DNA of 64,000 nt from Bacteroidales bacterium (GTDB lineage: Bacteria; Bacteroidota; Bacteroidia; Bacteroidales; GCA-2748055): assembly GCA_020636775.1 (NCBI GenBank), contig JACJXF010000005.1, positions 1-64,000 on the forward strand, read 5' to 3'. Positions 24,704 through 33,294 of this stretch are shown in pieces. Under the pieces are notes generated by a model, which worked only from the letters and a program-made list of their open reading frames with translations, was not told where the DNA came from and ran no database searches. The position numbers were made by a program, and so were the translations under genes. Every line of letters starts with the position of its first letter. Within the stretch, counting starts at the first letter, position 1.

Positions 24704-25263
24704 AAGACAAACTGGAACAATTTATTTTAGAGAATCGTGAAGAGTTTGATTCTTTTGATCCTCCCCGGGCGGATAAAATTCTGGGGAAGATACAGTCTGA
24801 AAGTAAGATAAAACGTGGCGGTCCAAACTACTTGAAGTTTTTCAGCAGAGCCGCGGGAATTGCCTTGATCTTCGGATTGTCCTATCTGCTCAACGACTTT
24901 ATCGACAAGCAGCATGAGATAAAATTGTCGGAAAGACGAAGCAGTGATATATATGAACAATTACCGGAACTGAAGGAAGCTGAGAATTACTATTCCAGCC
25001 TGGTTTCTGAAAAAATGAATGAGATGAAACCATTCTTGTCGGATAATCCCGGTATAAAAATGGATATAACCACTGATCTGACCGAGCTTGACAGTATTTA
25101 CACTTCTCTTAAAAACGATTTAAAAGATAATGTGGCCAATGATCAGATTATCGAAGCCATGATTCAAAACTACAGAATGAAACTTCGTATTCTCGAAGAT
25201 CTTCAGTCTGAAATAAAAAATGAAAACAAAAATGATTATGAAAAACCCAAGCATTCCATATAG
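24700..25263 (+). CDS. Probable membrane anti-sigma factor
   Basis: 187 residues: a cytoplasmic N-terminal segment of about 45 residues ('FDSFDPPRADKILGKIQ'), one membrane helix (about 51-67, 'AAGIALIFGLSYLLNDFI'), then a largely helical, charged periplasmic part. It has no zinc-binding HxxxCxxC motif, so it is not a ZAS-type anti-sigma factor. The call rests on topology, size and 4-bp overlap with the ECF sigma gene. Its 3' end overlaps the next gene by up to 44 bp. Confidence 0.65.
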   Translation: MKDKLEQFILENREEFDSFDPPRADKILGKIQSESKIKRGGPNYLKFFSRAAGIALIFGLSYLLNDFIDKQHEIKLSERRSSDIYEQLPELKEAENYYSSLVSEKMNEMKPFLSDNPGIKMDITTDLTELDSIYTSLKNDLKDNVANDQIIEAMIQNYRMKLRILEDLQSEIKNENKNDYEKPKHSI

Positions 25264-26350
25264 AAGCCTGCTGACCCTGCTGGTTGGTATCCTTCTGGTA
25301 TCGCAGGCTTATTCTCAGACATTTTCAAATAATAAGACGATTACAAAAAGCTTCAAGGTAAACCCTGAAACTACAGTTGAGATTAATAACAAATACGGTA
25401 AAATTCATGTGGTACCCTGGGACAGAGATTCGGTTAAGATTACCGCGAGCCTGAATGTCTATTCCAATAACCTTAGCCGGCTTGAGAAAGCCAAAAACAG
25501 CATCAATTTTAATTTTACCAGCACCAAGTACTTTATATCTGCCACAACCGACTTCGGAACAAACAGCAACCAGATCTTTACTGAGCTGAAGAGTTTGTCA
25601 GATGCCATTATCCCCGGTCAGAACCAGATAGAAATTAATTACATGGTATATTGTCCTTCGCGCATTAACCTAAGCCTGGTCAATAAATTCGGAGATATTT
25701 ATATCGATGATATGATTGGAAAACTCAAAATCAGTCAGTCGAACGGCGACCTCAAGATCAATAGTCTTGAAGGGGAAGCCCAGATTGAACTGGCCTTTGG
25801 AAGCGGAATAATTAATGATATACGCGAGGGGCAGCTTACCATCTCCTATTCTGATCTGAAAATTAAAGACGCATTAAGACTGGATATTGACAGCAAATCT
25901 TCCACAATCAATATCGACAGGGCCGACTATGTTAAAGTTACAAGCAGGAGAGATAAATACTTTGTAAACTCAGCGGATAATTTCTATTGCAATGCGGAGT
26001 TTTCACAGCTCTGGATTGAGAATATGAAATGTGAGACAGATTGCAGTTTAAAATACGGGAGTTTCACCTTGTCGGGGATAAATAAAGAGTTTTGTCGCAT
26101 TAACCTTAATTCGGAATATACCGACCTGAACCTCAACCTCAGGGAAGGCTGCAAATATGAGGCGGATGTATTTTATCCGGAGGGTGCCAGCGTTAACTTC
26201 CCCCTAAACAAAGAAAAATACGGATTCAAAAGTATCCAGGAGGGCAGCAGTTTGTGGCATGCAAGTTTTAAAACCGGAACCGGTGATTCTTCGCCCAGAA
26301 TCAGAATTAATGCGAGTCAGAAAAGCTATATCAGCCTGATTGAAAAATAA
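25220..26350 (+). CDS. Secreted DUF4097-like beta-repeat protein
   Basis: 376 residues with a signal peptide ending 'SQAYSQ'. The mature part has short repeating strands: 'VEINNKYGKIHVVPWDRDSVKI', 'LSLVNKFGDIYIDDMIGKLKIS', 'SNGDLKINSLEGEAQIELAFGSG'. This 'N.yG.i.i' ladder is typical of DUF4097-type proteins often found behind ECF sigma genes in Bacteroidota. The reported start is the first ATG (25220); ATGs at 25232 and 25238 also precede the signal peptide, and 25238 is the most natural for its length. The function is not known; export across the inner membrane is likely. Confidence 0.75.
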   Translation: MKTKMIMKNPSIPYRSLLTLLVGILLVSQAYSQTFSNNKTITKSFKVNPETTVEINNKYGKIHVVPWDRDSVKITASLNVYSNNLSRLEKAKNSINFNFTSTKYFISATTDFGTNSNQIFTELKSLSDAIIPGQNQIEINYMVYCPSRINLSLVNKFGDIYIDDMIGKLKISQSNGDLKINSLEGEAQIELAFGSGIINDIREGQLTISYSDLKIKDALRLDIDSKSSTINIDRADYVKVTSRRDKYFVNSADNFYCNAEFSQLWIENMKCETDCSLKYGSFTLSGINKEFCRINLNSEYTDLNLNLREGCKYEADVFYPEGASVNFPLNKEKYGFKSIQEGSSLWHASFKTGTGDSSPRIRINASQKSYISLIEK

Positions 26351-26434
26351 ATAAAGAATGCTCTGATAAAAGGTAACGAGTCAGTCCCTGAAATTCAGAA
26401 ATAACAACCTATATAAATTTTGAACTTAATAATT

Positions 26435-27160
26435 ATGAAACATTTTAAATTCATCACAATTATTGTGACCGCTTGTCTTGTTCTTACCACTTCCTGCTCC
26501 GATTCATTCTGGAATTGTATCGACGGGAACGGAAGGACAACAACTGTAAGAAGAGTTGTAGGAAACTTCAGCAATGTAACCAGTTATGGCAGTTTCATCG
26601 TGGATATCACAATCGGTTCGCCTACCAGTGTATCGGTTGAAGCTGATGAAAACCTTCTCTCCTATATTGAAACCTACATTCAGGGAAACACCCTGGTTCT
26701 GGAAACAAAAAATGGTAAATGCATTAACAGTCGCGACAGGATATACGTCCATGTAGTTACTCCTGACTTATATCAGCTTAAGTTATCCGGCTCCGGTGCA
26801 GTCTACTGCGATAATATTGTTGCTGATGAACTGAAATACATACTCTCAGGATCAGGGAACATTGAAAGTTCAGGCATCAATACAGGTTTTATGGATGCAA
26901 GCATCAGCGGTTCTGGTGAGATTATCCTTTCCGGTGTCTCAACACAGTCGAATTTCTTAATTTCCGGTTCAGGGAATATCAAATCCCTGGATCTGGCACA
27001 GGAAAAATGCATAGCCACCATATCCGGTTCGGGGAATATTTATGCATCAGTAAGTGATCTTCTGGATGTTCTTATTTCAGGAAGTGGGAATGTCATTTAC
27101 AGTGGGACACCTGCCATCGAATCGAATATAACCGGATCCGGAAGAATCATTAAGTATTGA
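26435..27160 (+). CDS. GIN-domain (DUF2807) lipoprotein
   Basis: 241 residues from the ATG at 26435 (an upstream TTG at 26420 is in frame but gives a poorer leader). The signal peptide ends in a lipobox, 'LTTSC', so it is a predicted lipoprotein. The mature part has a 'head' ('VRRVVGNFSNVTSYGSFIVDI'), then at least five 'SGSG(N/E)I' rungs spaced about 20 residues, forming a predicted beta-solenoid. These are the GIN/DUF2807 features. It is part of the ECF sigma operon and probably sits in the outer membrane or periplasm. The molecular role is unknown. Confidence 0.85.
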   Translation: MKHFKFITIIVTACLVLTTSCSDSFWNCIDGNGRTTTVRRVVGNFSNVTSYGSFIVDITIGSPTSVSVEADENLLSYIETYIQGNTLVLETKNGKCINSRDRIYVHVVTPDLYQLKLSGSGAVYCDNIVADELKYILSGSGNIESSGINTGFMDASISGSGEIILSGVSTQSNFLISGSGNIKSLDLAQEKCIATISGSGNIYASVSDLLDVLISGSGNVIYSGTPAIESNITGSGRIIKY

Positions 27161-27220
27161 TTTCCCGGACCAAAATCTGAATTGGAATGAAAAACAGGTT
27201 TTACTATTAAAATATTAAAA

Positions 27221-27724
27221 ATGAAAAGAGTTTTAGTATCAATTATTGTTTTGTGTCTTTTTTATTCCCTTACCCTGGCACAAAATTTTGGAAGGGAAGC
27301 AGGTGTCAGAGGAGGAATAACTTCCGGAATAACATATCGTCAATACCTCGAAAATAATTTCTCTTATGAAGGCTTGTTAAGTATTCGAAAAGATGGGATG
27401 CAATTTACCTTATTGCGTCAGATCCATGAACAGACGCTGTTTGAATATTCTGATAATCTGTATTTTGTTTATGGATATGGTGCTCATGCCGGCTTTTTTT
27501 ATGATTACCAGTACAGGGTGTTTTTATATAGTCAGCTTACCTATCAGGAAAGAAGATTTTCTCCGGTTGCCGGAATCGATGGTTATGCAGCTCTTGAGTA
27601 CAGATTTCCAAATTTTCCGGTAAGCATAGCCCTGGATTATAAGCCTTTTTTCGAATTATCAGCCTACCAGTTTTTTAAAATAAGTATCTGGGATATGGCA
27701 TTTGCAGTTAAATACAGATTTTAA
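27221..27724 (+). CDS. Small outer-membrane beta-barrel protein, function unknown
   Basis: 167 residues with a signal peptide (ending 'LTLAQ') and alternating aromatic strands through to a C-terminal 'VKYRF', the terminal Phe typical of barrel proteins. No known catalytic motif. It lies 60 bp behind the GIN-domain gene and 28 bp ahead of another barrel-like gene on the same strand, so probably in the ECF sigma operon. Confidence 0.65.
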   Translation: MKRVLVSIIVLCLFYSLTLAQNFGREAGVRGGITSGITYRQYLENNFSYEGLLSIRKDGMQFTLLRQIHEQTLFEYSDNLYFVYGYGAHAGFFYDYQYRVFLYSQLTYQERRFSPVAGIDGYAALEYRFPNFPVSIALDYKPFFELSAYQFFKISIWDMAFAVKYRF

Positions 27725-27752
27725 AAAGTATAACAATCATAAATAAATCAAC

Positions 27753-28400
27753 ATGAAAAAACTAATTCTTCTCGCGACCGTTCTGTTCTCGTCAGTATAT
27801 ATTTTCGCCCAGCAGGATAACAGGGGTGATAATTCCAGACAGGACAATCAAATTCATACCCTGATGGGTCGAAATCATCAATCAAACGGTGGTTACGGTT
27901 CTTTTGGTGCCGGATACACTATTATCGACGGCAAAGATGCAGCCACTCTTACTGGCAGGGCCGCCTGGATTATGGGTCATTCCGTGGCCCTGGGTTTTGC
28001 CGGAACGGGTTTTGTAAATTCCTTTACTCCTGATGTACAACCTGACAGGTTTATAAACCTGACAGGTGGATATGGAGGATTATTATTTGAACCCATTCTT
28101 CTTCCCCGCTTTCCCGTCCATTTATCATTCCCCATGATTGCAGGTGTGGGAGGCATAGCATACACATCAAGTTATAAACCAGCCAATTCATGGGATTATT
28201 ACGACACATGGGTAGAGGACACTCAGACCTACCTGATTGCTGAACCCGGAGTAGAGCTGGAGCTGAATGTTCTCAAATTTTTCAGAATGTCGTTTGGGCT
28301 TAGTTACAGGTTTACAACTGACATTAACTGGATCTATACAGGTCCTGATGTACTTGAAGGCTGGAATGCCGGAATGAGCTTTAAGTTCGGGAAATTTTAA
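27753..28400 (+). CDS. Outer-membrane protein of unknown function
   Basis: 215 residues with a signal peptide (ending 'YIFAQ'), then an Asn/Gln/Asp-rich linker ('QQDNRGDNSRQDNQ') and Gly-rich amphipathic strands ending 'GMSFKFGKF'. It is likely the last gene of the ECF sigma operon that starts at 24155. I do not recognise a specific family. Confidence 0.65.
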   Translation: MKKLILLATVLFSSVYIFAQQDNRGDNSRQDNQIHTLMGRNHQSNGGYGSFGAGYTIIDGKDAATLTGRAAWIMGHSVALGFAGTGFVNSFTPDVQPDRFINLTGGYGGLLFEPILLPRFPVHLSFPMIAGVGGIAYTSSYKPANSWDYYDTWVEDTQTYLIAEPGVELELNVLKFFRMSFGLSYRFTTDINWIYTGPDVLEGWNAGMSFKFGKF

Positions 28401-28435
28401 ACCTCCGGGAATTGGGGAAGCGGTTTAAAAAATGG

Positions 28436-28458
28436 ATTGCAAGATTGCGAATTGCAAG
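28436..28458. repeat. Short tandem ATTGCAAG-type repeat
   Basis: Three adjacent units, ATTGCAAG, ATTGCGA and ATTGCAAG, lie in the gap between the ECF operon and the toxin gene. It may be the edge of a dispersed intergenic repeat or simple chance. Confidence 0.3.
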
Positions 28459-28504
28459 TTCCAATTGAATCTGTATTCTTCTTAATCTTATAATGTATAT
28501 TGGA

Positions 28505-28801
28505 TTATAGCAAATCAATTCGTAATATTTTTGCTGAATGGTGTATCGTTAAAATATCAATTCTATCTTTTGAAACGATTCGATAAATGATTCGATAATT
28601 TCCAAGAATTAATTCACGGACGGTTTCATCATTCGATTCAGGTACTATTCTTCCAAGCAGGGGTTGGGCTTTCAAAAGTCTGGCCCTTTCTCTTATTCGC
28701 TTAATCTGAATCACAGAATACTTGACGGAATCCTTTGAAATAAATTCTGCAATGTTTATCAGATCATCAATTGATAAATCAGTCCAGTTTAAACGAGCCA
28801 T
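28505..28801 (-). CDS. ParE/RelE family toxin
   Basis: 98 residues with the family pattern: 'W(T)xxxIDDLINIAEFIS' N-terminal helices, 'LLGRIVPE', 'VRELILGNYRIIYRI' and a C-terminal 'ILTIHHSAK'. Family knowledge: ParE poisons DNA gyrase and RelE cleaves mRNA on the ribosome; sequence alone does not separate them, though 'GR.VPE....RE' is commoner among ParE. It overlaps the upstream antitoxin gene by 13 bp on the same strand. Confidence 0.85.
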   Translation of the reverse strand: MARLNWTDLSIDDLINIAEFISKDSVKYSVIQIKRIRERARLLKAQPLLGRIVPESNDETVRELILGNYRIIYRIVSKDRIDILTIHHSAKILRIDLL

Positions 28802-28977
28802 TTACCAAGCCGTTTATCTAGTTCGTCATCTGACACTATTTGATTATTGTTTGATTGTTCAATACCTTTTTCAATTTTTTCAATCAACATAATTTGGTCA
28901 AGAATGTCATCAATAGTCACAGAATCAGGGAGATTTTTAATACCGGAAATTATTTTATCCTTTGTCGTCATAATCAA
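28789..28977 (-). CDS. Antitoxin partner of the ParE/RelE toxin
   Basis: 62 residues, acidic and helical. It lacks an obvious ribbon-helix-helix or Phd-type DNA-binding pattern. The assignment comes from size and position: it precedes the toxin and overlaps it by 13 bp. A strong promoter match ends about 12 bases upstream; this favours the second ATG (28971) as start, giving a 60-residue protein. Confidence 0.7.
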   Translation of the reverse strand: MIMTTKDKIISGIKNLPDSVTIDDILDQIMLIEKIEKGIEQSNNNQIVSDDELDKRLGKWLV

Positions 28978-28988
28978 TAACTTTAATA

Positions 28989-29019
28989 CAAAGATATTTG
29001 TTTAATGTCTGAAATTCAA
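28989..29019 (-). promoter_or_regulatory. Promoter of the toxin-antitoxin operon
   Basis: On the minus strand TTG (29017-29019) and TAtcTTTG (28989-28996) are separated by 20 bases, a full match to the phylum's promoter pattern, and transcription would begin just ahead of the antitoxin start. Confidence 0.6.
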
Positions 29020-29232
29020 GTTAAGGAAATGTCTGTAAAATGTGTGTATAAATAAGTGATTACTAATCAAATCACAACAATTCTGCAAATTGAGCTTTTT
29101 CAAAAAGCCTTATGAAATAACTTTTTAACTAAGTAATAGAGAGGCATCAGGCAGATCTGGTTCTGTGTCTGTCTTTCAAATTTTGAGAAACACATTCAGG
29201 ATTACCTTAAAAATCTCTTTCCGCCAAAGGAA

Positions 29233-31317
29233 TTACCTTTCTTCTTTAAAAGCTTTCAAACCTGCCTTTAAAAAGTCTGCAAATCCAACAGGATCCAGGT
29301 TTTTACCCATGGCAGGAACCAGCTCATTACCATCAGGATCAAGTAAAACATACCAGGGTGTTGCCAGCGTGGAAAACCTGCTAACTTCAAAATTCTTATT
29401 AATATCACCCAGGGTCTTCAGCAGCTTGCCCTCTTTATCTTTTACCCATTCCGATTCTTCAAGTTTTGACTTATCATCGGTGTAAAGCGAGATAATCACG
29501 TATTCATCCCGGAGAATTTTTAATACTTCAGGATCTGGCCAGACCTGATTTTCCATTTGTTTGCAATTGCTGCAGAAATGACCGGTAAAATCGAGAAATA
29601 CCGGCTTGTTTTTAGCTTTGGCACAGGCTATTCCGTCTTCATAATTAAAATATCCCTTCAGATCAAGAGGTAATTCAAATAGATCATCATATTTACCCGG
29701 TCCGCAATAAGTGCTTTGATTATCCGCAATTGAAGGAGCCCTGTTTCCGTCAGAAAAATGAAAGACAGAAGCTGATTTAGGGGGAATCAGTGAGGAGATC
29801 GTTTTCAGGTCAGCACCAAAAATTCCCGTAAGCAAATAAAGGGCGAAAACAAAGGAAGCCATTGCCATCACAAGTCTTGGAACGGAAACATACGGAGCAT
29901 CACTGTCATGGGCAAATTTGATTTTACCCAGAAGATACAATCCAAGCATTACCGAAATAACCAGCCAGATGGACAGGTAAGCTTCGCGACTGAAAATACC
30001 AATATGGTAGGATTGGTCCATATTACTCAGGAACTTCATTCCAAAAGCAAGTACAAAAAATCCCAGAACAACTTTAACTGAATTCAGCCAGCCACCGGAC
30101 TTCGGAAGATTTTTTAACATTCCCGGGAAAATAGCCAGTATTGTGAATGGCAGTGCAAATGCCAGAGAGAAAAAGAACATCCCAAGTATAGGTTTAAGGA
30201 CTTCGCCTCCAGCTGCTTCAATAAGTAAACTACCTACGATGGGGCCGGTACAAGAGAAGGAAACCAGTACTGTTGTAACTCCCATAAAAAACGGACCTAT
30301 TAGTCCTCCCCTGTCAGCATTCTTATCGGCCGTATTCACCAGACCCGAAGGCAATACCAGCTCGAACATTCCGAGGAATGAGGCTGCAAAGACCATGAAG
30401 AGAATAAAAAACAGAAGGTTTGGTATCCAGTGGGTGGAAAGCATGTTTCCAACATCGGCGTTCATTCCTGTAAGGCTTACCAGAACTCCTATTCCGGTAT
30501 AAACAAGAATCATCGAAAAACCAAATACAAGGCCTTTGAGTATAGCAAAACCCCTGTTTTCAGAGCCCCGCAGAAAAAAGGAAATCGTCATGGGAATCAT
30601 CGGAAATACACAAGGAGTCACAATTGCTGCAAGCCCGGCAAGGAATGCAACAAGCAGGAATAAGCTCATCCCCTGCTTCTTTGCTGGCTCATCAGCAGAA
30701 ACAACTGGTTTTATTTCCGTTGAAACCTGAGTATTTTCCGGCAGAGTGTCAGTTGTTAATGTTGCAGTTTGTGTTGATTCCGCCACTGCCTGAGTGGTTG
30801 TTTCAACCGGCTCCGAAAGACTTGTCGTAACTTCAGTTTTTGAAACAGATTTTGGCCCGGCAGGAATCACAATGTCAAATTCCTGGGTATATGGAGGAAG
30901 GCAGGTTTCGTCGTTACAGCACTGAAATTCAATACTTGCATGTAAACTGCTGGCAGTGCTGGTTAAATTTCTTAGCTCCTGACTAAAAGAAGCTTTTTTG
31001 GTATATAAGCCAACATCAAAACGGAAGCCTTCATCAAACTTTACAATGGGTTTGGTAAGTTCCTTAAGTTCGCCAATTAGCTCGACCGATTTATTTTGCG
31101 AAAATGTGATACTTGTTGGAATTGGTCCTTCCTGATCAAGTTTTATAGCGTAGACGTGCCAGGGAGGAGAAATAAGGGCTGTGAAAACAACTTCGCTTTT
31201 CCCTTCACCAAGTTCATTTATTTTATATTTCCAGGATACAGGATTGTCAAACTGGGCAGTCAGAATGCCTGAAAATCCCAAAAACAATATAAGAAACAGA
31301 GTTTTTAAATTACGCAT
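29233..31317 (-). CDS. dsbD: DsbD-like thiol:disulfide interchange protein
   Basis: 694 residues in three parts. A signal peptide and periplasmic immunoglobulin-like domain come first (to about 210), with the Cys pair in 'CCNDETCLP'. A membrane domain follows (about 215-500) with the two redox Cys in 'VTPCVFPM' and 'SFSCTGPI'. The C-terminal thioredoxin domain carries 'FCSNCKQ'. Family knowledge: electrons pass from cytoplasmic thioredoxin across the membrane to periplasmic substrates. The disulfide-bearing adhesin repeats in this window are the kind of client that makes such a system useful (inference). A -7 box lies 36 bases upstream. Confidence 0.92.
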   Translation of the reverse strand: MRNLKTLFLILFLGFSGILTAQFDNPVSWKYKINELGEGKSEVVFTALISPPWHVYAIKLDQEGPIPTSITFSQNKSVELIGELKELTKPIVKFDEGFRFDVGLYTKKASFSQELRNLTSTASSLHASIEFQCCNDETCLPPYTQEFDIVIPAGPKSVSKTEVTTSLSEPVETTTQAVAESTQTATLTTDTLPENTQVSTEIKPVVSADEPAKKQGMSLFLLVAFLAGLAAIVTPCVFPMIPMTISFFLRGSENRGFAILKGLVFGFSMILVYTGIGVLVSLTGMNADVGNMLSTHWIPNLLFFILFMVFAASFLGMFELVLPSGLVNTADKNADRGGLIGPFFMGVTTVLVSFSCTGPIVGSLLIEAAGGEVLKPILGMFFFSLAFALPFTILAIFPGMLKNLPKSGGWLNSVKVVLGFFVLAFGMKFLSNMDQSYHIGIFSREAYLSIWLVISVMLGLYLLGKIKFAHDSDAPYVSVPRLVMAMASFVFALYLLTGIFGADLKTISSLIPPKSASVFHFSDGNRAPSIADNQSTYCGPGKYDDLFELPLDLKGYFNYEDGIACAKAKNKPVFLDFTGHFCSNCKQMENQVWPDPEVLKILRDEYVIISLYTDDKSKLEESEWVKDKEGKLLKTLGDINKNFEVSRFSTLATPWYVLLDPDGNELVPAMGKNLDPVGFADFLKAGLKAFKEER

Positions 31318-31352
31318 AAGACACTAAATTTTTGATTTTCTCAATACTTTGG

Positions 31353-31360
31353 CAAAGATA
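31353..31360 (-). promoter_or_regulatory. Possible -7 promoter box of dsbD
   Basis: The minus strand reads TAtcTTTG, 36 bases upstream of the dsbD ATG. The terminator of the upstream RNase G gene lies between, supporting a separate dsbD transcript. No good TTG element at normal spacing. Confidence 0.4.
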
Positions 31361-31449
31361 GAAAATAAAACATACAGATTTCTCGATATGATCTCAAACA
31401 CTAATGCTAAGGGGTCAAAACAATCATAAATTTATGTTAAAACATGCTG

Positions 31450-31485
31450 GAAATGAAAAACCAGCATCTTTGGAATGCTGGTTTT
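31450..31485 (-). terminator. Terminator of the RNase G gene
   Basis: AAAACCAGCAT (31457-31467) pairs perfectly with ATGCTGGTTTT (31475-31485) across a 7-base loop. On the minus strand the stem is followed by T residues. It starts 26 bases after the RNase G stop. Confidence 0.8.
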
Positions 31486-31510
31486 GAAATTTATTAGTGA
31501 ATATTTTAAG

Positions 31511-33067
31511 CTAAAGCAAAATATCGACCTCGTCACCGGCTTTATCAAATACTTTAAATTCAAGCAGGTTATTAGAAATGCTGGAAGTAACTTTTATGCT
31601 GCATCCAAGCTCTTTGCCCCATTCTTTTCTGATGGAAGAAAAAATACCACGGTTCAGGTAGGCAGCAATAAAGGGATGTGTGCGAAGAATAATATGCTTC
31701 AGGTGGTATTTGTCCTGAATAAGTTTTAACTGAGTTTTAATGGTATCAGTATACAAAAGTGTTGACTCAACTTTACCGGTACCATGACATGAGGGACAAT
31801 TTTCGTTGGTTTCTATGTGCATTTCAGGTCTTACCCTCTGACGCGTAATCTGCATCAGTCCGAATTTACTCAGCGGGAGAATATGATTTTTTGCCCTGTC
31901 TTTGGCCATCAGTTCCTTCATCTTCTCGTAGAGCATTTGTTTATGCTCATTGGAATGCATATCAATAAAATCGACCACAATAATTCCTCCCATATCACGG
32001 AGTCGCAACTGCCGGGCAATTTCTTCAGCAGCAGCAAGGTTTACGTCTAGGGCATTGCTTTCCTGGTCGCTGTCGGACTTACTCCGGTTCCCGCTATTCA
32101 CATCAATGACATGAAGGGCTTCTGTATGTTCAATAATGAGGTATGCACCGCTTTTAAACGATACCGTTTTACCGAAAAGAGATTTTATCTGGCGTTCAAT
32201 TCCAAACTTATCGAATATTGGTTCGGAGCTCTGGAAGAGTTTTACAATTTTGCTTTTTTCAGGAGCAATTTCCTGTATGTATTGTCTGATTTCATGATAA
32301 ATATTCTCCTCATTTACCACGATATTCTCGAAATTCCCATTGAGCATATCCCTGAGGATTGCTGATGTACGGTTTATTTCCCCAATCAGAAGACGGGGAA
32401 CACCCGGCTTAAAGTTTTCAAAGGCATTTTCCCAGCGGTCAACAAGTCCTCGTAGTTCAGCATCCAGCTCTGCTACTTTCTTTCCTTCGGCAGCAGTTCT
32501 GACGATAACTCCGTAATTTTTGGGTTTAATACTAAGAAGAAGATTCTTCAGCCGGTCTTTTTCTTCCTGAGGTTCGATTTTAGAAGACACCGATACCTTA
32601 TCTGCAAAGGGCATAAGGACAAGGTTACGACCGGCAAGGGAGATTTCGGAGGCCAGACGCGGCCCCTTGGTTGAAATAGGTTCTTTGGCTATCTGAACAA
32701 TAACCGTTTGCCCAACTTTAAGAGTATCAGTGATTTTCCCCTCTTTATTAATATCGGGATCTCTCTTAAATTTAGGCACAGGAATCATCTTCCCTTTACG
32801 GGACTGTGCAATGTTCAGAAATTTGCCAAGAGTGCTAAACTGTGGCCCCAGATCAAGATAATGCAAAAATGCATCCTTCTCATATCCCACATCTACAAAT
32901 GCTGCGTTCAAGCCTGGCATTATCTTCTTGACCTTACCCAGATAGATGTCACCAACAGTAAACTTGGTGTCTGTCTTCTCTTTATTAAGCTCGAGGAGCT
33001 TTTTATTTTCCAGTAAGGCAATTGCGATTTCCGAGGCAGACGCGTCAATTACCAATTCGTTGCTCAC
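31511..33067 (-). CDS. rng: Ribonuclease E/G family endoribonuclease
   Basis: 518 residues, RNase G length without the long E-type C-terminal scaffold. An S1-type domain (about 38-120, 'GDIYLGKVKKIMPGLNAAFVDVG') is followed by the catalytic domain with the metal-binding Asp pair in 'HVIDVNSG' and 'VVDFIDMHS', and the zinc-link Cys pair 'CPSCHGTG'. It trims rRNA and starts mRNA decay in the cytoplasm. The 29-codon gene and HU lie upstream on the same strand, 122 bp away. Confidence 0.95.
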   Translation of the reverse strand: MSNELVIDASASEIAIALLENKKLLELNKEKTDTKFTVGDIYLGKVKKIMPGLNAAFVDVGYEKDAFLHYLDLGPQFSTLGKFLNIAQSRKGKMIPVPKFKRDPDINKEGKITDTLKVGQTVIVQIAKEPISTKGPRLASEISLAGRNLVLMPFADKVSVSSKIEPQEEKDRLKNLLLSIKPKNYGVIVRTAAEGKKVAELDAELRGLVDRWENAFENFKPGVPRLLIGEINRTSAILRDMLNGNFENIVVNEENIYHEIRQYIQEIAPEKSKIVKLFQSSEPIFDKFGIERQIKSLFGKTVSFKSGAYLIIEHTEALHVIDVNSGNRSKSDSDQESNALDVNLAAAEEIARQLRLRDMGGIIVVDFIDMHSNEHKQMLYEKMKELMAKDRAKNHILPLSKFGLMQITRQRVRPEMHIETNENCPSCHGTGKVESTLLYTDTIKTQLKLIQDKYHLKHIILRTHPFIAAYLNRGIFSSIRKEWGKELGCSIKVTSSISNNLLEFKVFDKAGDEVDILL

Positions 33068-33125
33068 AATACGTTCAGATTATCTGTTAAAGGTAATCCT
33101 AAGGAAAGCTTCTTCAAAACATGAT

Positions 33126-33158
33126 AAACCTAAAGAACCAATAAGGATCTTTAGGTTT
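33126..33158. other. 11-bp inverted repeat between the small basic protein gene and rng
   Basis: AAACCTAAAGA (33126-33136) is inverted at 33148-33158 with an 11-base spacer. No T-run follows in the direction of transcription (minus), so it may be an attenuator, mRNA processing site or weak terminator. Confidence 0.45.
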
Positions 33159-33189
33159 ACTATAATCAATTTCTTTCGCTTAAAAAGCC

Positions 33190-33279
33190 TTATTTCTTCT
33201 TATGTCTGTTTTTCCGCAAACGTTTTTTACGTTTGTGGGTTGCCATCTTATGTCTTTTTCTCTTTTTTCCGCTAGGCAT
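33190..33279 (-). CDS. 29-residue basic protein of the AURKAIP1/COX24 (mS38-like) family
   Basis: A short minus-strand frame from ATG (33277-33279) to TAA (33190-33192) encodes 29 residues, beginning MPSGKKRKRHKMATHKRKKR, more than half of them Lys, Arg or His. The 'KRKRHKM.THKRKKR.RKNR' pattern matches the small AURKAIP1/COX24-domain proteins annotated throughout Bacteroidota; the homologous segment in mitochondria is ribosomal protein mS38. It is therefore likely a ribosome-bound peptide. It sits 15 bp downstream of the HU gene, probably in one transcript. Confidence 0.85.
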   Translation of the reverse strand: MPSGKKRKRHKMATHKRKKRLRKNRHKKK

Positions 33280-33294
33280 GATAATATACTTTAC

